A stretch of DNA of 64,000 bases from Capsaspora owczarzaki ATCC 30864 (GCF_000151315.2 NW_011887292.1:1713181-1777180), one strand, 5' to 3'. Counted from the first letter of the stretch, positions 10,189-22,464 are shown. The notes: a model not told the origin generated them from the sequence alone. Numbers and translations: made by a program.

Positions 10189-12667
10189 TTACGAGGCTTC
10201 GCATCTTCGAGTTGCGGGCTGGTACTCGTAGAACTTGAACCCGGACGTTACAAATGAGCCTGGGTTGAGGCACACGCAACCATTGTATCTGTGATCGTAG
10301 GGCTCGGCCTTGTCGGCGAGAATGAGCTACAAGGGAAGAGAATTGAGTGACAGCTCGCACGTAGAGGCAACACGAAACCGAGGCTGGGACTAGGCATTGT
10401 TTGCGACGAGTTCTACAAGGGCATACCACATCGGGAGCGGGATAGATTCGAAGAGCATGATCAAAGTCCCAATAAACAGGCCGGACGTGCAGCGGAAGTG
10501 GACAGAGGTGTGCTTGATCGATCACTGTTTTCGTGAACTGCCAAAAGGCGGCGACGGAAGTAATGGCCGAGAAACGTTGAGTCGCAAGTCAAGGTGCCCG
10601 CGGACAAGCCTGTTTGTTGCACTTACCGCTGCCGCAAGCGAGACGTCGCTCTTCTCTGGTGTTGGCAGAATGCAATTGCGTCGCATTTTGGACAGGAGGT
10701 CCTCTCGGAAAATGACAATTTCTTGTGTGCAATACCGCAGTCTGCGAGTGGCGAAGAGGCGGGGAGGGGGAGAGAGAGAGAGAATTGCGGGTTGTGAGCA
10801 CAAAACACATTCAAACTTAGTGTCGCCAAATCGATCCACCGTGCCACTTACCGGCACGGGTTGCTCCCAAATTCGACGTTTGGAACCAATTCACGAAATC
10901 CTTCTGTGATGGATGCCGAGAGTCCAGGCCGTGGAAGAATGTTTCCTGGACCAGGGTCGTTGTTGCCGGGAACAAACACAAATCGACTCTTCCGCTTGAT
11001 TTGTGAAAACTCTGCGACCAACTTTCCGAGCTGGGTCAAACACTCTGTCCATCGATGCAAGCAAAAGGTCAGGCGTGCAGTCATTCGCAGCATGAGTGGC
11101 ATCGCCATTGACAAACGTACGCTTCAACAGTGGTGCATGATTCCTTCCGTAAGGCGGCGAGGTGAAATCGCCAATGAGAATAAAGGCAACCGGAGGCGAG
11201 CTGGCATAGCCTGTAAAGAGTACACGGAGTTTTTCCATGGTCTGAACAAAACACGACAAGCTTGTGAGGTTGAATTTTTTTTTTTTTTTTTTTTGGCCAA
11301 TGCAAGGACAAACAACAAAAGACCCCGCCTCGCACCTTGGGTTGATCCAGCCAAACATCAGACAAGACCACAAAGAAAGCGTCTTCGTTTTGCCGTTCGA
11401 GGACCTTGTATTGAGGCTGCGTGCGATCGGCGGTTGAGACAAATTCCAACCAGACAACAACAAAAACGACAACGCACGAATTTCAATATCACATGCACTT
11501 ACAGCATCTTGAATGCTATAATTGCCGCCAAAAAAGTTGACCGCACTGAAATTCTTCCTGTCAAGCAGTTCCAAATCAAACAATAATGAAACAGACAGTA
11601 AGAATCGGAATGACTCGTCCTCAAACCCATACGACTCGGTGTTTCAGACGGTGCCGCAAGCAAAACGGTGCAACAACACAATCCATGTTGAATGGACCGA
11701 ACGTCGCATACCTCGCAGTCTCGCGAGACTCGGAGGCCGGCAAACCAATCCAGCGAGCCTTGAGCACTTTGCCAACCACCTCTCCCTCCGTCAGGACAAA
11801 GCAGTTTTCGGTAAAGATGCCAGTGAGGACTTCCTCTAGCTGTGAAAGATCCAGCTCGATCGTCGAGCCCGCATCCTCGAGGAAGAGCTTGCCTTCCTCC
11901 ATCTGGGTGAGCATGCCGAAAGTCATCAGATTCTGGAGATCCTTTTCGGCGGCCCCGATCAGAGCGTCCAACGGCGTCAGACTGAAGCGCTCCTGCTTTT
12001 GCTCAAACGCGTCGTCGGCGCCAGAGGAGGGCACGTGTGTGACAACAATCGGCTGCAGAAAGTGCTCTGCACGAAGCGTCCGCTGCTTCAAGAGGGCAAA
12101 GCGGTCTGCGTAGATGGCTGCCTTGGACGCTGCGTCTGAATGCAGCATTGGATTGCTGGGCACAAGCTGAAAGGTTTTCCGATCCGCATTGTAGGCCAGC
12201 TTTGGCACCGAGAAGGCGTCAATGCATGTCAGCAATCGATCCATGGAGGACGCGGCAATGTTGCTCACATTCGCTCCGTTAGAGCGAGCATGGCCCTGGT
12301 AGCTCGTGGACATGGTGGTTGGCGCAAGAACAGACTCAAAGGCCAAGTCGTCCAGCACACGCTGCACACTCGGACCGTCAACCACGCTCGAATCGAGCGT
12401 CCGTCGCTCCAGAGCACGCAGAATTTCACCAAGCTTGGCATCCCATTCGAATGGTGACAATGGGATTAATGCAGTTTGAATCAACTTGACAGACTCGGCC
12501 TTGAGGGCCAAGCCAGTGAGCTTGAAGGCGGCGACGATTCGCGCGCGAAGCCTCGCTCGGTCGGCATCGCTCAGCGTCTCGACGCCCTCGCCGTGTCCTC
12601 GAGCGGCTCTGTTGCTGGACGTGCGTGCGTCCCAGTCGTCCAGACTCATGGGCTCTGACGCATCCAT
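10189..12667 (-). CDS. POLE2: DNA polymerase epsilon subunit 2 (B subunit)
   Basis: Non-catalytic B subunit that holds the leading-strand polymerase epsilon together and links it to the CMG helicase. Eight exons on the minus strand: 12667-11712, 11545-11503, 11416-11336, 11241-11121, 11044-10852, 10741-10627, 10537-10427, 10326-10189; every junction keeps phase; 585 residues (human 527). The N-terminal helical domain ([20 protein letters not shown]), OB-fold region ([27 protein letters not shown]), and inactive calpain-like phosphoesterase domain ([84 protein letters not shown]) follow in order. The start MDASEPMSL is chosen for its context (GCCATGG); an acceptor-like site upstream leaves an earlier exon possible. 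The C terminus could also extend through a GTAAGT at the stop. Confidence 0.93.
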
Positions 12668-13255
12668 GGCTTCGGAGCAGAGACGCTGGATCAAGTTGGT
12701 CGAGTTGGCGGGAAGAGTCGAGTTTTGGCGGGAAAACCTGAAGCACCCAATCGGCGGCTCGTGCAGCACTTGTATGACCGTCGCAATCAAGCAAAAGACT
12801 CAAAGACGACTGGATTGACTTGGGGGGTACTGCCGTTGCTAGAATGAGATTGGCACTTGGAGAGCAGCAAGACCCAAGATTGCGGAATTGCGCCGAAACA
12901 ATGAACAGCAACTGCTCAAACAAAAAGACTGGCTCTCTGTCAGACTCATTCTTGAACCTGCTCGCTTGCGTTGTCGTTTTCCGTCAATACATGCTGAAAA
13001 CGCCCGAGCTTTGACAGGCCTCGAGCTTTGACGGGTCTCGACATTGCGAAGAGCAGTTGTGGCCCAAATGTTTGTCAATTTCTATTTCCGTTTCCTTCTC
13101 TCCGCACTCACCCCCTCCACCTTTCACCATTCACCATACGTACTACACGACCCAACATTGATTGATTTACCTTTTGGATGAACACCCCTTTTGTTTTTCC
13201 CCCGTCTGTTTCGTTTTGGACGACGCGCCATTCCCCACTTCATATATAACTTGCA
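12668..13255. promoter_or_regulatory. shared upstream region of POLE2 (left) and SERBP1/HABP4 (right)
   Basis: A 588-base stretch separates two divergent start codons, so it must hold both promoters. A TATA-like run CATATATAAC lies at 13241-13250, but only about 6 bases before the SERBP1 ATG, too close for a standard TATA role unless the real leader begins elsewhere. No coding frame is supported. Confidence 0.4.
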
Positions 13256-14118
13256 ATGGCTGCTGTTGACGGAGCAAACCGCTTCGCCTTCCTGAACGAG
13301 GACGACGCCGCCACTGGCGACGTCACCGCCCCCAAGCCCAAGCCTGCGGTCGCAGGTGCGTGCAATCACCAGCTTTACGTCCGCGGCCCCTCTTGGCGCT
13401 GCAGCCCAACGCGAAGCGGCAAAAAAAAAAAAAAAAGCAAACTCGCCAGAAAGCAATAAAAAATAAAAAATAAAAATAAAACACACATGGACGGCAACAT
13501 GTGTTGATGTTCTCAGGCGCATCGCGGCCCAACGCAGGTGCGCAACCTGCAGCAGATTGATTCAGCCCGTATCGTTGGCCTTTGCTCGCGTCGCAGCACT
13601 GGGCGGATCGGCGGTACAAACTGGTGGATCGCGTTGGAAGATTTTTTTGTATTTTTTTTTTTTAAAATGGCTTTTTTTTTTTGGCTTTTTTCGACTTTGT
13701 GCGCACGACAATGCAGCGTGCGCAGGCGGCTTTGGCGGCCTGGCGATGAGGCTTGAATCCATCCTGACATGTTTCAGTGGGTCTCAAGCGTTGTCTGCAA
13801 GGGCCAGTTGGCGTCGTTCGACGTTCAGCGATTCAACTTTATCATTTTTTTGTGGATTTTTTTTTTGTTTTTTGGTATTTTCGAGTCTTGAGCGCCAGAA
13901 CGGTGGCTATTTGAGATACGGATTTTCACCCGTTGGCTATTTGAGATACGGATTTTCACCCGTTTGAGCTTTTTGTCGAATCCTTCCCTTCACCTGTCCT
14001 TGCCTCCCTGGCCCCGCAATCCATTGCGCGATATGGTTTTGCAACGGATTGTCGAGTCGAAGGAGGGCTCTGCCAGCCGGTCGGTGCTAAAGGGATTTTC
14101 GCAAGAAATCGCTCGTTT

Positions 14119-14149
<31 letters not shown>

Positions 14150-15300
14150 GAGATTTTTTTGGAGATTTTTTTTTGTTTGTTTTTTTCTGTTTCGCATGTT
14201 TCTCGTTTTTTTTTTTTTTTTTTTTCATTATTTTGTTTCCAACGCATTCAAACACCAATTGCCACAAATCACTCACCAATCCTTCTTCTTCTTCGCATTG
14301 TTGGTTCTTGCTCTCTCTCTCTCAAACAGCTCCCCGCGCTGCCCCCGTCCAGCAACGCGCCCAGGCTCCCGCCGCCCGCTCCGCCCCCCAGGGCCAGCGT
14401 GCTCCCCGCGAGCAGGGTCAACGACCACCGCGCCAGTTCCGTGCTCCCCGCGAGCAGGGCGACTTTGAGCAGCGCCCCGAGGGTGAGCGCCAGGGTGGCG
14501 ACCGCCCCCGTGGCGAGCGCCGCAACGGTGCCGGCCGTCCCCACCACGAGGGTGGCCGTCCCCCCAAGCGTGAGTTTGACCGCCACTCTGGCTCCGACAA
14601 GACCGGCGTCAAGTCCGAGGAGAAGAAGGGCCTGAAGTACAACTGGGGCCGTGAGGACACCCGCGCTCCCCGCCGCGACTTCAACCGTTCGCGCAGCGAG
14701 AACGCTGAGAACGCTGAGGCTGCCCCCGCCGCCGCCGCCGCTGAGGGCGAGACCCCCGCTGCCGCCGAGGGTGCTGAGGCTGCCCCCGCCGCCGAGGCTG
14801 AGGCTGCCAAGGAGCCCGTTGAGGAGGGCCCCAAGGAGCTGACTCTTGAGGAGTACCGCAAGCAACAGGCCGCCAGCGCCACCAAGTTTGCCCTGCCCAA
14901 GGCCCGTGTTGCCGGCGAGAACGTCGACAACAGCCAGTGGAAGAACACCACCACCTACGCCCGCAAGGACGAGGATGCCAACCACCCGTTCGCCCACAAG
15001 GAGGCTGCCCCCGCTGCCGCCGCCTCGACCTCCGAGAAGAAGGCCCCCAAGAAGGAGCACGTCCTCATCAACCTGACCTTCCCCGAGATCCAGCGCCCCG
15101 ACCGTGCTGACCGCGGCGACCGCCCCGACCGTGCCCCCCGTGGCGACCGTCCCGACCGCGCTCCCCGTGGTGACCGCCCTCCTCGCGATGGCGCCGCTCC
15201 CCGCAACGCCCCCCGCGGCAACAGCAGCAGCAGCGGCTCGCGCCAAAAGGCGTTCGATGTCAACGACCAGTCTGCTTTCCCCTCCCTCGGCGGCAAGTAA
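13256..15300 (+). CDS. SERBP1/HABP4 (Stm1-like) RNA- and ribosome-binding protein
   Basis: Binds mRNA and inactive 80S ribosomes. Exon 1 (13256-13355) encodes MAAVDGANRFAFLNEDDAAT, typical of the family N terminus. The main exon 14330-15300 carries RG/RGD-rich basic tracts, the HABP4/PAI-RBP1 signature (DRHSGSDKTGVKSEEKKGL, then NWG), an Ala/Glu-rich linker, the LTLEEYRKQQA segment and an RGDRPDRAPRGD-type repeated tail ending in AFPSLGGK. Between them a 21-base microexon at 13517-13537 (flanked by CTCAG and GTGCGC, same phase) probably adds ASRPNAG; with it the protein has about 363 residues, without it 356. The gene is divergent from POLE2. The 974-base first intron is full of T tracts and carries a 30-base direct repeat. 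Confidence 0.9.
13904..13963. repeat. 30-base tandem direct repeat in the SERBP1 intron
   Basis: Two exact, adjacent copies of a 30-base unit beginning TGGCTATTTGAGATACGG, at 13904-13933 and 13934-13963. It lies in the intron between the microexon and the main exon. No function is evident. Confidence 0.85.
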
Positions 15301-15892
15301 GAAGGGTTGTTTCCTCCCTCGGGCAATGGAACAGGCCCCTTACTTTTCAAGGCTGCCTGTTGGTGGGCTCTGATGCGCTAGGTGTCATTGTTCATTCCCC
15401 TCCTGAAAAAAAGAGCGGGGTGGAAAAGTAGAATTGGCGCAAAACACAAAAAAAGAAGCCGGTTTTCGTCGTGTATGCAAAGTGGATTCAGTTACAACTC
15501 TCTTTTCTGTTTCTGTTGTTTTTTTCTTACGTCTTGTACTGGTCCCCTTCTTGTTGCTGGCGTTGTCACTTTTTTTCGCGTGTGTGTGTGCTGTTTCTTT
15601 TTTTTCCCTTTTGTTTCTCTTCCCTTTTTTTTCTTCTCCCTCTTCTTATGTTTTGTCTTGTGGTTCTTTGTTGTGTCGCAATAGTGATTTTTTGAGAAAT
15701 CCATCTCTGTTCAGCATTTTATTTTTTTGTTTTCCTCCAGGGTGAACGGAAGGGAGCGACCTCGCTGGTTATCTGTCAAACAGCGAAATAGCGTCTGAAA
15801 TTCCCCCCCCCCCACGTCTCTCCATTGCAACAAATAAAAAAAAAAATCTCCACTCCATTTTCATTTACCTTTTGCTTTGCCAACAGGTTTGG
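15301..15892. other. intergenic between SERBP1/HABP4 and the cyclin gene
   Basis: Rich in pyrimidine runs, with a C run at about 15804-15813 and T tracts. An acceptor-like site CCAACAG ending at 15886 just before the cyclin ATG hints at a 5' UTR intron. No gene is seen. Confidence 0.4.
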
Positions 15893-18020
15893 ATGCTGAC
15901 CTCGGGGGTGCCATTTTCGGGCGACCCAGGCGACACCAACCAAAGCAACGGCAACGGCAACAGCGATGCTGCCTCCGCCGCATCCTCCGGTCGCTGGTCG
16001 TCTGGCAGAACACCAGCAGCCCCGACGACTGCACCAACCACACAACTCCCGTCATCCCCGTTAGCTTCCGCGCAGCACCACCGCGCGCGAGCAATCCAAA
16101 GTGGAGGAGCCGCCGCAAACGCCGATGCGCATCCATTCGCATCAACACAACCAACCGCAATGCTCGCTGAGCCATGGTCCCACCAGGGCGTCCATGCCAT
16201 GTCGTCGCTTGAGCGCCTTCGTCCAAGAGCAAGCCCTGCAGCAGTCACGGCTGAAGCTGCCGCCGAAGCAGCAACAGCAGCAGCAGCAGCAGCAACAGCA
16301 ACCGTGGCGGCCTCATCGTCTGGTTCCGAAGCAGTCACGTCCGGCCGCTCCTCCGTCCACCACGAGTTGGTCCAGGTGCTGCCTGTGCACCATGCCCACG
16401 CGAGTCGAGATGGTCCGGCTCATCATCACATGTACGAAACGGGACACGCGGGGAGCGCTGCGTTTGGNNNNNNNNNNNNNNNNNNNNNNNNNNNNNNNNN
16501 NNNNNNNNNNNNNNNNNNNNNNNNNNNNNNNNNNNNNNNNNNNNNNNNNNNNNNNNNNNNNNNNNNNNNNNNNNNNNNNNNNNNNNNNNNNNNNNNNNNN
16601 NNNNNNNNNNNNNNNNNNNNNNNNNNNNNNNNNNNNNNNNNNNNNNNNNNNNNNNNNNNNNNNNNNNNNNCTCGAGCTTAGAAGTACCGCTGCTGCGTTA
16701 TGCGTCGTCGTCGACGATGGATGCTGCCGCGGTGGGTGCTGCTGCTGCTGCGGCCGCCTTGCTCAACGTGTCCTTTCCCAGCGATGCCAGATTACTCTAG
16801 CAATGCCGCAGTGATGAACGCCGCCATTGCAGCAGCCCACTGCTGCGGCGTCTGCTGCTGTGGCGTCGGCGACCGCACCGTCAACAACAACATCGTCGTC
16901 TGTGCTGCCGCGGGAGAATGCCGCTGCTGGGCTTGCGCAAACACATACATACTTGAACGAGTATCAGCTGATGCAACTCCAACTCCAACAGCAGCTGCAG
17001 TACCAACAACAGCAACACCACCACCCGTCGCACCCGTCGCACCCGTCGCATCAGCAGACACATCAGGAAGCGGTCATTGCAGCTCTGCAGGACCGCTACC
17101 AACGGCAGCTGCTTCTTGTTCAACAGCAACAGCAGGCATCTTCGGAAAGCGGCGAACGGTTGTCTCGGATGAGCTCTGAGGATGCTCCAACGCACATGAT
17201 GGACACGTCGAGCGATGCAGCGGCGCACTCTGACTATCAGGCACTGTCGTATGCGCAGCAACAACTACAGCAACAGCAACACCAGCATAAACAGCAGCTG
17301 TTGATGCAGCAAGCGCAACAGCAGCTGCCACGCATGTACATTGACGATCCGGTGCTCGATCCGAACGCGCTGGCAGAGGCAAACCGGAACGCCATTGCAC
17401 CACCAAGCCTGGCAATTTCACAGCTGGCGTCGGAATCTCAAGATGCCCTGATTGAGATGCTGAGCAACCTGCTCGACCAGCTCATCTCCCGGAACGACCC
17501 GTTGCCCGTGGCCAAGCTGACCCATTTCCACGCAAAGTCGCCGCCGCAAATCAATATTCAGTTGTATTTGCAGCGCTTTGCCAAGTACGCTCCGGTGGGC
17601 AACGAATGCTTTGTCCTCTTGCTCGTCTATCTCGACCGGCTGGTGCAACGCACCGGCTCCATTATTACCTCGCTCAACATCCACCGCTTGCTCCTCACGG
17701 CCATACTCATTGCGTCCAAATTCTGCCAGGACAAGTACTACACCAACCGGCACTTTTCCAAGGTCGGCGGCCTGCCTCTCAACGAGCTGAACATGCTGGA
17801 GCTCGAGTTTCTAACTCACCTCGATTTCGACCTCAACACGTCGCTGGACTGGCTGGAAAAGTACTATGTTCAACTGCGCACACACTTTCAACGCAAGCAC
17901 GGGGCACCCAGTCAAACTTTACCGCCAGCAGCAGCTGCTGCTGCATCGGCTGCCTACTCGACAAATGGACAGTATCCGACCGGCAATGCAACGATTGAGG
18001 CTTCTGCCGCCGCTCCATGA
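15893..18020 (+). CDS. PHO80/PCL-type cyclin with long low-complexity N terminus, interrupted by an assembly gap
   Basis: PHO80-family cyclins partner Pho85-like kinases in nutrient signalling, glycogen and cell-cycle control. The well supported part is the C-terminal 397 residues ending at 18020: Gln/His-rich linker, then the cyclin box from about 17440 (DALIEMLSNLLDQLISRND, YLQRFAKYAP, VYLDRLVQRT, LLLTAILIASKFCQDKYYTN, LPLNELNMLELEFLTHLDFDL). The motif SKFCQDKYYTN and the LDWLEKYY end are typical of this family rather than of classical mitotic cyclins. Upstream, an Ala/Ser/His-rich frame from an ATG at 15893 runs into N bases (16468-16670). Just after the gap (16671-16830) the plausible coding frame changes more than once, so the 5' half is uncertain and may be misassembled or contain small introns. 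Confidence 0.75.
16468..16670. other. assembly gap (203 N)
   Basis: A run of 203 undetermined bases inside the cyclin gene. The true length is unknown. It breaks an Ala/Gln/His-coding, repeat-rich region. Confidence 1.
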
Positions 18021-18408
18021 GATGACAGCCTCGGGTGCGGAAATGTACAGGCGATGTGGTTTTGCTTGTTTTTGAAACCGTGTCCAACAGCATTCCGCGA
18101 CTCTGGTGCTCACGTTGAACTTTTTCCCAGTTAATTATTTATCGTCCCTTGATGTTTGCGAGGTCTCGAGTTGTTGTGTACCATAAAGCCAATTTCACTC
18201 TTCGTTTTGTGCTCTTGTCTGTGTATGTGTGTGTGTGTGTGTGTGGTGTTTGTGTCAAGCCAAGATGCACAAACAACAGCAAACAAAAAAAAAACAAGCA
18301 GAACCAAACGAAAAAGATAAAAGATTGTATTTCTATGTTACAGCGGGGGCGGGGAGGAGGAGGAGGAAATAATGATTGAAATCAAACACAGCATACCAGT
18401 TCAACACA
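18021..18408. other. intergenic between convergent cyclin and carrier genes
   Basis: Holds the two 3' ends. A GT dinucleotide run lies at about 18221-18244 and an A/G-rich stretch at 18282-18370. Nothing else is seen. Confidence 0.5.
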
Positions 18409-20475
18409 TCATCCGACTTTCACGATGGAACGATCCTCGATTTGAAGCATTCGTTTCAAAAACTCGTAGGTTGTGAACGACACTGCCGCTTGCGGCACAA
18501 CGCGCATGTAATTTAGGCTCATTCCGCGGTACCAGCCACGGAAAAAGCCATCGTGGCGCAGAATATAGACTAGCGTGCGGATTGTACTTGTTGCTTGGCC
18601 CTGTGCAAAGCCAAGGACGAAGAGAGTGGTGAGAACTCTGTTCCAAATACGCCAAAGCCAAAAACCGCCTTCCCCTAGCCTCCTTTGCTTACGTCCGGCA
18701 AACCACGATTGAGTTGCATGCGTCGTCGAACAACATCAAACGGATAGGCAAACGTTTGGGCGACACCTCCGGCTATTCCACCGCAAAGCAAATTGGTCGT
18801 GTAGGTCAGCTCGCGCAGCGTGGGGTCGGGCGCGGTGCCGTCTCGTTTGTGGACGGGTTTGGTTGTAATTGACGTCATGTTTTCGAGGAAAAACGCCTTG
18901 AGGGTCTCGTTTGTGAAGAACGACAAGCCAGCGTACGGAATCATGCCATAAATCGTTGGGCGGAAGCCACTGAACATTGCACGCAAGCCGCCCTCCTGCG
19001 CAGTCGCATCGGAAGATTGCACAACAAACAGGTACGGGATGAGCTTGCAGTCCTGGCAACCACTCAGCCGAGCAGCAACGAAACAGTGATGCAGCCAAAG
19101 TCGGACGTTTTACCTCGGCGTAAATCGTGCGGAAAGCGTGGGCAATGCCCGTGTACCGATTTTCAGACACCTGGAAGGCCAATCTTGCACGAACCAGATC
19201 CAGAGGGTATGTAAAGGTCACGCATGTGACACCTGTGATGAAAACGTCGAAACAGAGCGGTTGTTACAATTCAATCAGTTGATGGCGTTTTGAAGCGGGT
19301 CGCAACAAAATCATCCGTGAAGGAACCAAGCTGTACCTGCAAGCGAGCCAGCAAGCAATCGATGCACTGGCGACTCTCGTCCATTGAAATAACTCTTAAG
19401 GAGCTGAAGTAACAAAAAGTCACAAGTGAGAAGCCGCCAAGAACGAAAAAAAAAAAACCATCACAAAAATATAATAAAATCGCCAACGAACAGGTGGAAT
19501 GGCGAGACACTCATCCATCAGCCATCACGAGATCAAACAAACTACCTCACCTTCTTGTACTGTTCATAACTCATGAACTGGATGGCAGCATAGGGAAAGA
19601 TGCGAGCCATCATTGCACCGTTGCCCTTGTAGTAGCCCAGCAGACCTTCCTTCTGACCGATCGCGCGCAGTCCCTGGAAGACGCCTGTCACAAAATTTAC
19701 AAATGGTGAGATGATACTGTCAAGTTTGGGTTTGTTTGGGAATGCGAGCGAGCACAGTGTGCACAGTGCACAGTAGGGAGCCAAGAGATCCATCCACTCA
19801 GGGGTGACGCAAGTGTTTAGCCCATGGCGCATTCTCCACCGATCATAGCCATGCTGAGTATGACACTGTGCTTGGATCGATCGTGTCTCCATCCGCCCGC
19901 ATCAGCCGAGCTGGGAGACCAAAGCGAGAAAAGTGGTGGCGGAAGCGGAGAGTTTTTTTGCTCCTTCTGCTTCGTGCCCACACACTTCTGCCGTCAAGGC
20001 TGACGGGGGACTTGGTGGTGGCTCGGACCAACTGGGTGGGGAACAAGGTGCAATCTAGTCTGTGTACCCATGTGGTGGTAGTGGTGGCTCTTGGCCTGCA
20101 GAAGAATCTTGAGGCGATCCAGCGGCGCCGTTGCGGTTTTAGCGCAGCATCTGACAAGCACAAGTCAGCCACAGTGAGCAAAGCGGGTCGAGAAGCCCTT
20201 CCCGCCCCTTCTCTTTCCATGCAAATAGTAGTAGTATGATGCTGCATGGTGGCAGCAATAGTGATCTCCACCGGGGGCACACTTGTGTCGCGTTTAGCAT
20301 GCTGCGCCTCAGTTCCACTGCTGCAATCCTCGACCACCCAACCCCCTGAAGCCCCGCCCCCAGTTGCAAGGTGGAATAGTCTGTAATGCGGGTACCCTGC
20401 GATGCCACCGGCTGCAAAGCTCCGGGCGATGAAGCTCAGACTCGAGCGGTCCTTGTGCGCCCTCCACATTGACAT
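18409..20475 (-). CDS. SLC25A16: mitochondrial carrier, SLC25A16 (Graves disease carrier) / yeast Leu5 type
   Basis: An inner-membrane carrier of the group tied to CoA or CoA-precursor import into mitochondria. Seven minus-strand exons: 20475-20396, 20150-20068, 19684-19551, 19403-19337, 19232-19114, 18995-18693, 18600-18409. All junctions keep phase, giving 325 residues with three carrier repeats. All three signature motifs are seen: PLDRLK, PLDLVR and PFDVVR. Family-specific stretches match animal SLC25A16 closely: GGIAGCCAKTATAPLDR, GLLGYYKGNGAMMARIFPYA, HRLLAGSLAGVT, LCGGIAGGVAQTFAYPFDV, YRGMSLNYMRVVPQAAVSF. It is divergent from the PBLD-like gene, only 191 bases between start codons. SLC25A42 is the nearest alternative, but the AIQFM and TYPLDLVRARLAFQV segments favour A16. 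Confidence 0.93.
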
Positions 20476-20666
20476 GTGTTGCGCCAGTCATTTGAGATTG
20501 GAGATGCTTGACACAAAAGAGGACTGGGACCTCGGCTGGCTGAATCATCCTGATTCCCAATTCGAGCGCAACCAAGATCTGGAAACGATGAAGCATCACC
20601 ACGGCATCTTTGATCATCACAGCTCATCTCAGATCCCAGTCGTCTTCTCTCGTCCAAAATTTCGAA
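20476..20666. promoter_or_regulatory. compact divergent promoter region
   Basis: Only 191 bases separate the carrier ATG (leftward, 20475) from the PhzF/PBLD ATG (rightward, 20667). Both promoters and both leaders must fit here unless leaders are very short. No named site is recognised. Confidence 0.5.
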
Positions 20667-21948
20667 ATGCTGCCCTTGTTCCAAGTGGATGCATTCACAA
20701 GCACGCCGTTCGCCGGCAATCCTGCAGCCGTCTGTCTGCTGACGAAGGTTGGTTTTTTTTGTTTGAGGAGGGGATGGTGAAGCTATGCCAAGGGAAGGAC
20801 GTGTGGGCCAACGAATCACACACTGCTGACTTGTGGTGGAGGCAGGAACTTCCAAACGCGACGCTCGCGGCCATCGCAGCCGAAATGAACCTGTCCGAGA
20901 CTGCCTATGTCTCGCTGCTCGTGCCCGGCGGCGGAGAGACATCCAACGCTGCCACTGCGGGCACCACGGCGTTTGAGCAAGGTGAGTAGTGTCCGCCGAG
21001 GCCATTGAGAGCGTGACTCTCGGGCCGTTGACTCCATCTCTCAAATTGGCCTTGCCTGCCTCTCCAATGAGTGCAAAAATGCGTGGAGTGGAGCATGGTA
21101 ACATTGAATACAAGCATCGATGGCTGACACTGATTGATGTGCGCTCTGGCAGGAACGCACTTCAAGTTGCGATGGTTTACGCCAACCGTCGAGGTCGCAT
21201 TGTGCGGGCACGCCACACTTGCCACCGCGCATGTCCTCTTCAACATCCTTCACAATCAGGCATCGGCCATTACGTTTGACACGCTGAGCGGTCCACTCGT
21301 CGCCAAGAAGGGCGACAACAATACAATCTCGATCGATTTGCCGCTCAATCCTTGCGCACCCGATGTGGTTGCAAACTACGAGGAGACGGTCAAGGTCGCC
21401 ACAGGCGGCCTTCCTGTCGCATGCGTCGAGTACTCCCCGTCGTCCAAGAAGCTTCTCATCCGGCTGGTGGACTCGGTCACACGGGCTCAACTCGAAGCGC
21501 TGACCGTGGATCCCGAGCAACTGCGCAAAACCGACTTGACCAACAAGGTGCGCGGTGTCATTGTGACTCTTTTGAGCGACAAGGTATGTTGGACAGCACT
21601 CTGGTTGATTGCATTCGATTGCAGGTTGTGTTCTACAGTTCTGTTGTTCTTGCATCGACTCACCAAAAAACAACCTTCCCCCGCTTTCTCGCACCGCAGA
21701 AACCATACGACTTTATCTCGCGATACTTTGCGCCATGGGCTGGCATTCCAGAGGATCCAGTTACGGGGTCTGCGCACACTGTGCTCGTCGATTACTGGTC
21801 GCGAGAGTTTGGCGGCCAAACCTTCTTCCACGCCAGGCAATGCTCTCCACGCGGCGGCGATCTTGTCGTTCATCTCGACCGCAGCACGAATCGTGTTGTA
21901 GTTGGCGGTGCGACTGCGACTGTCTTTACCGGATCTCTGAATGTTTGA
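20667..21948 (+). CDS. PhzF/PBLD family isomerase-like enzyme
   Basis: The family adopts a diaminopimelate-epimerase-like fold; bacterial PhzF isomerises a phenazine precursor, while the substrate of eukaryotic PBLD proteins is not established. Four exons: 20667-20747, 20846-20981, 21153-21583, 21700-21948, all in phase, 298 residues (human PBLD 288). Family hallmarks are present: start MLPLFQVDAFTSTPFAGNPAAV, the LSETAYV motif with the general acid/base Glu at about 45, the first-half CGHATLATAHVLF motif with a preceding RWFTP, and PEDPVTGSAH in the second half. The gene looks complete and active. Confidence 0.94.
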
Positions 21949-22464
21949 AAATTCCCATTGAAACCAAAACACAAAAACAAAAAACACCTCATTCTCACCA
22001 TTTTGCAGACGTTTCCCCCCGTTGTGGACAAGAGTTTGAAAGTCGTCCAAGTTCACCTGAGCTGCGCATTTCGAGTGTGAAACATAAATGTCGCTCACGA
22101 CCGACCGAGTTTATTCAGAACGAGTGCTCCTTCAACATTGACTTGACAACATAATTTCGCCTCATCACCAACAACATGGCTTTTTTATTTTCTTTTTTCT
22201 TTTCCCCACCCCCTTTTGCATGTGCTGATGAACTGGTCGCACGTTCGGCTTTTGTTGCAAACACGTGCAATGTCATCTCATTTTTCGGCTCTTTTTGTTT
22301 TTGCGCGGCTTTTTTTCTTTTTTTCAATTCTTTTTGTTGGGTGTTTCAGTGTATTGTTTTGCATTTGATTTTGAATTGAAAGAACCAAGCTTCAAAGTGA
22401 AAGGACGGTTGCAAAGCCAAAGTCACCAATCACCATTGACGGACACACTCTTGAAGGACACCCG

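Noticed and set aside
14269-15246. Long open frame on the strand opposite SERBP1/HABP4
   Set aside because: It is a shadow of the GC-rich coding exon, gives only Gly/Ala/Val/Leu-rich sequence, and has no family match, while the sense strand matches a known family.
20040-20400. Possible extra gene in the large first introns of the carrier
   Set aside because: The exon at 20150-20068 with the PLDRLK motif explains the only coding signal there.
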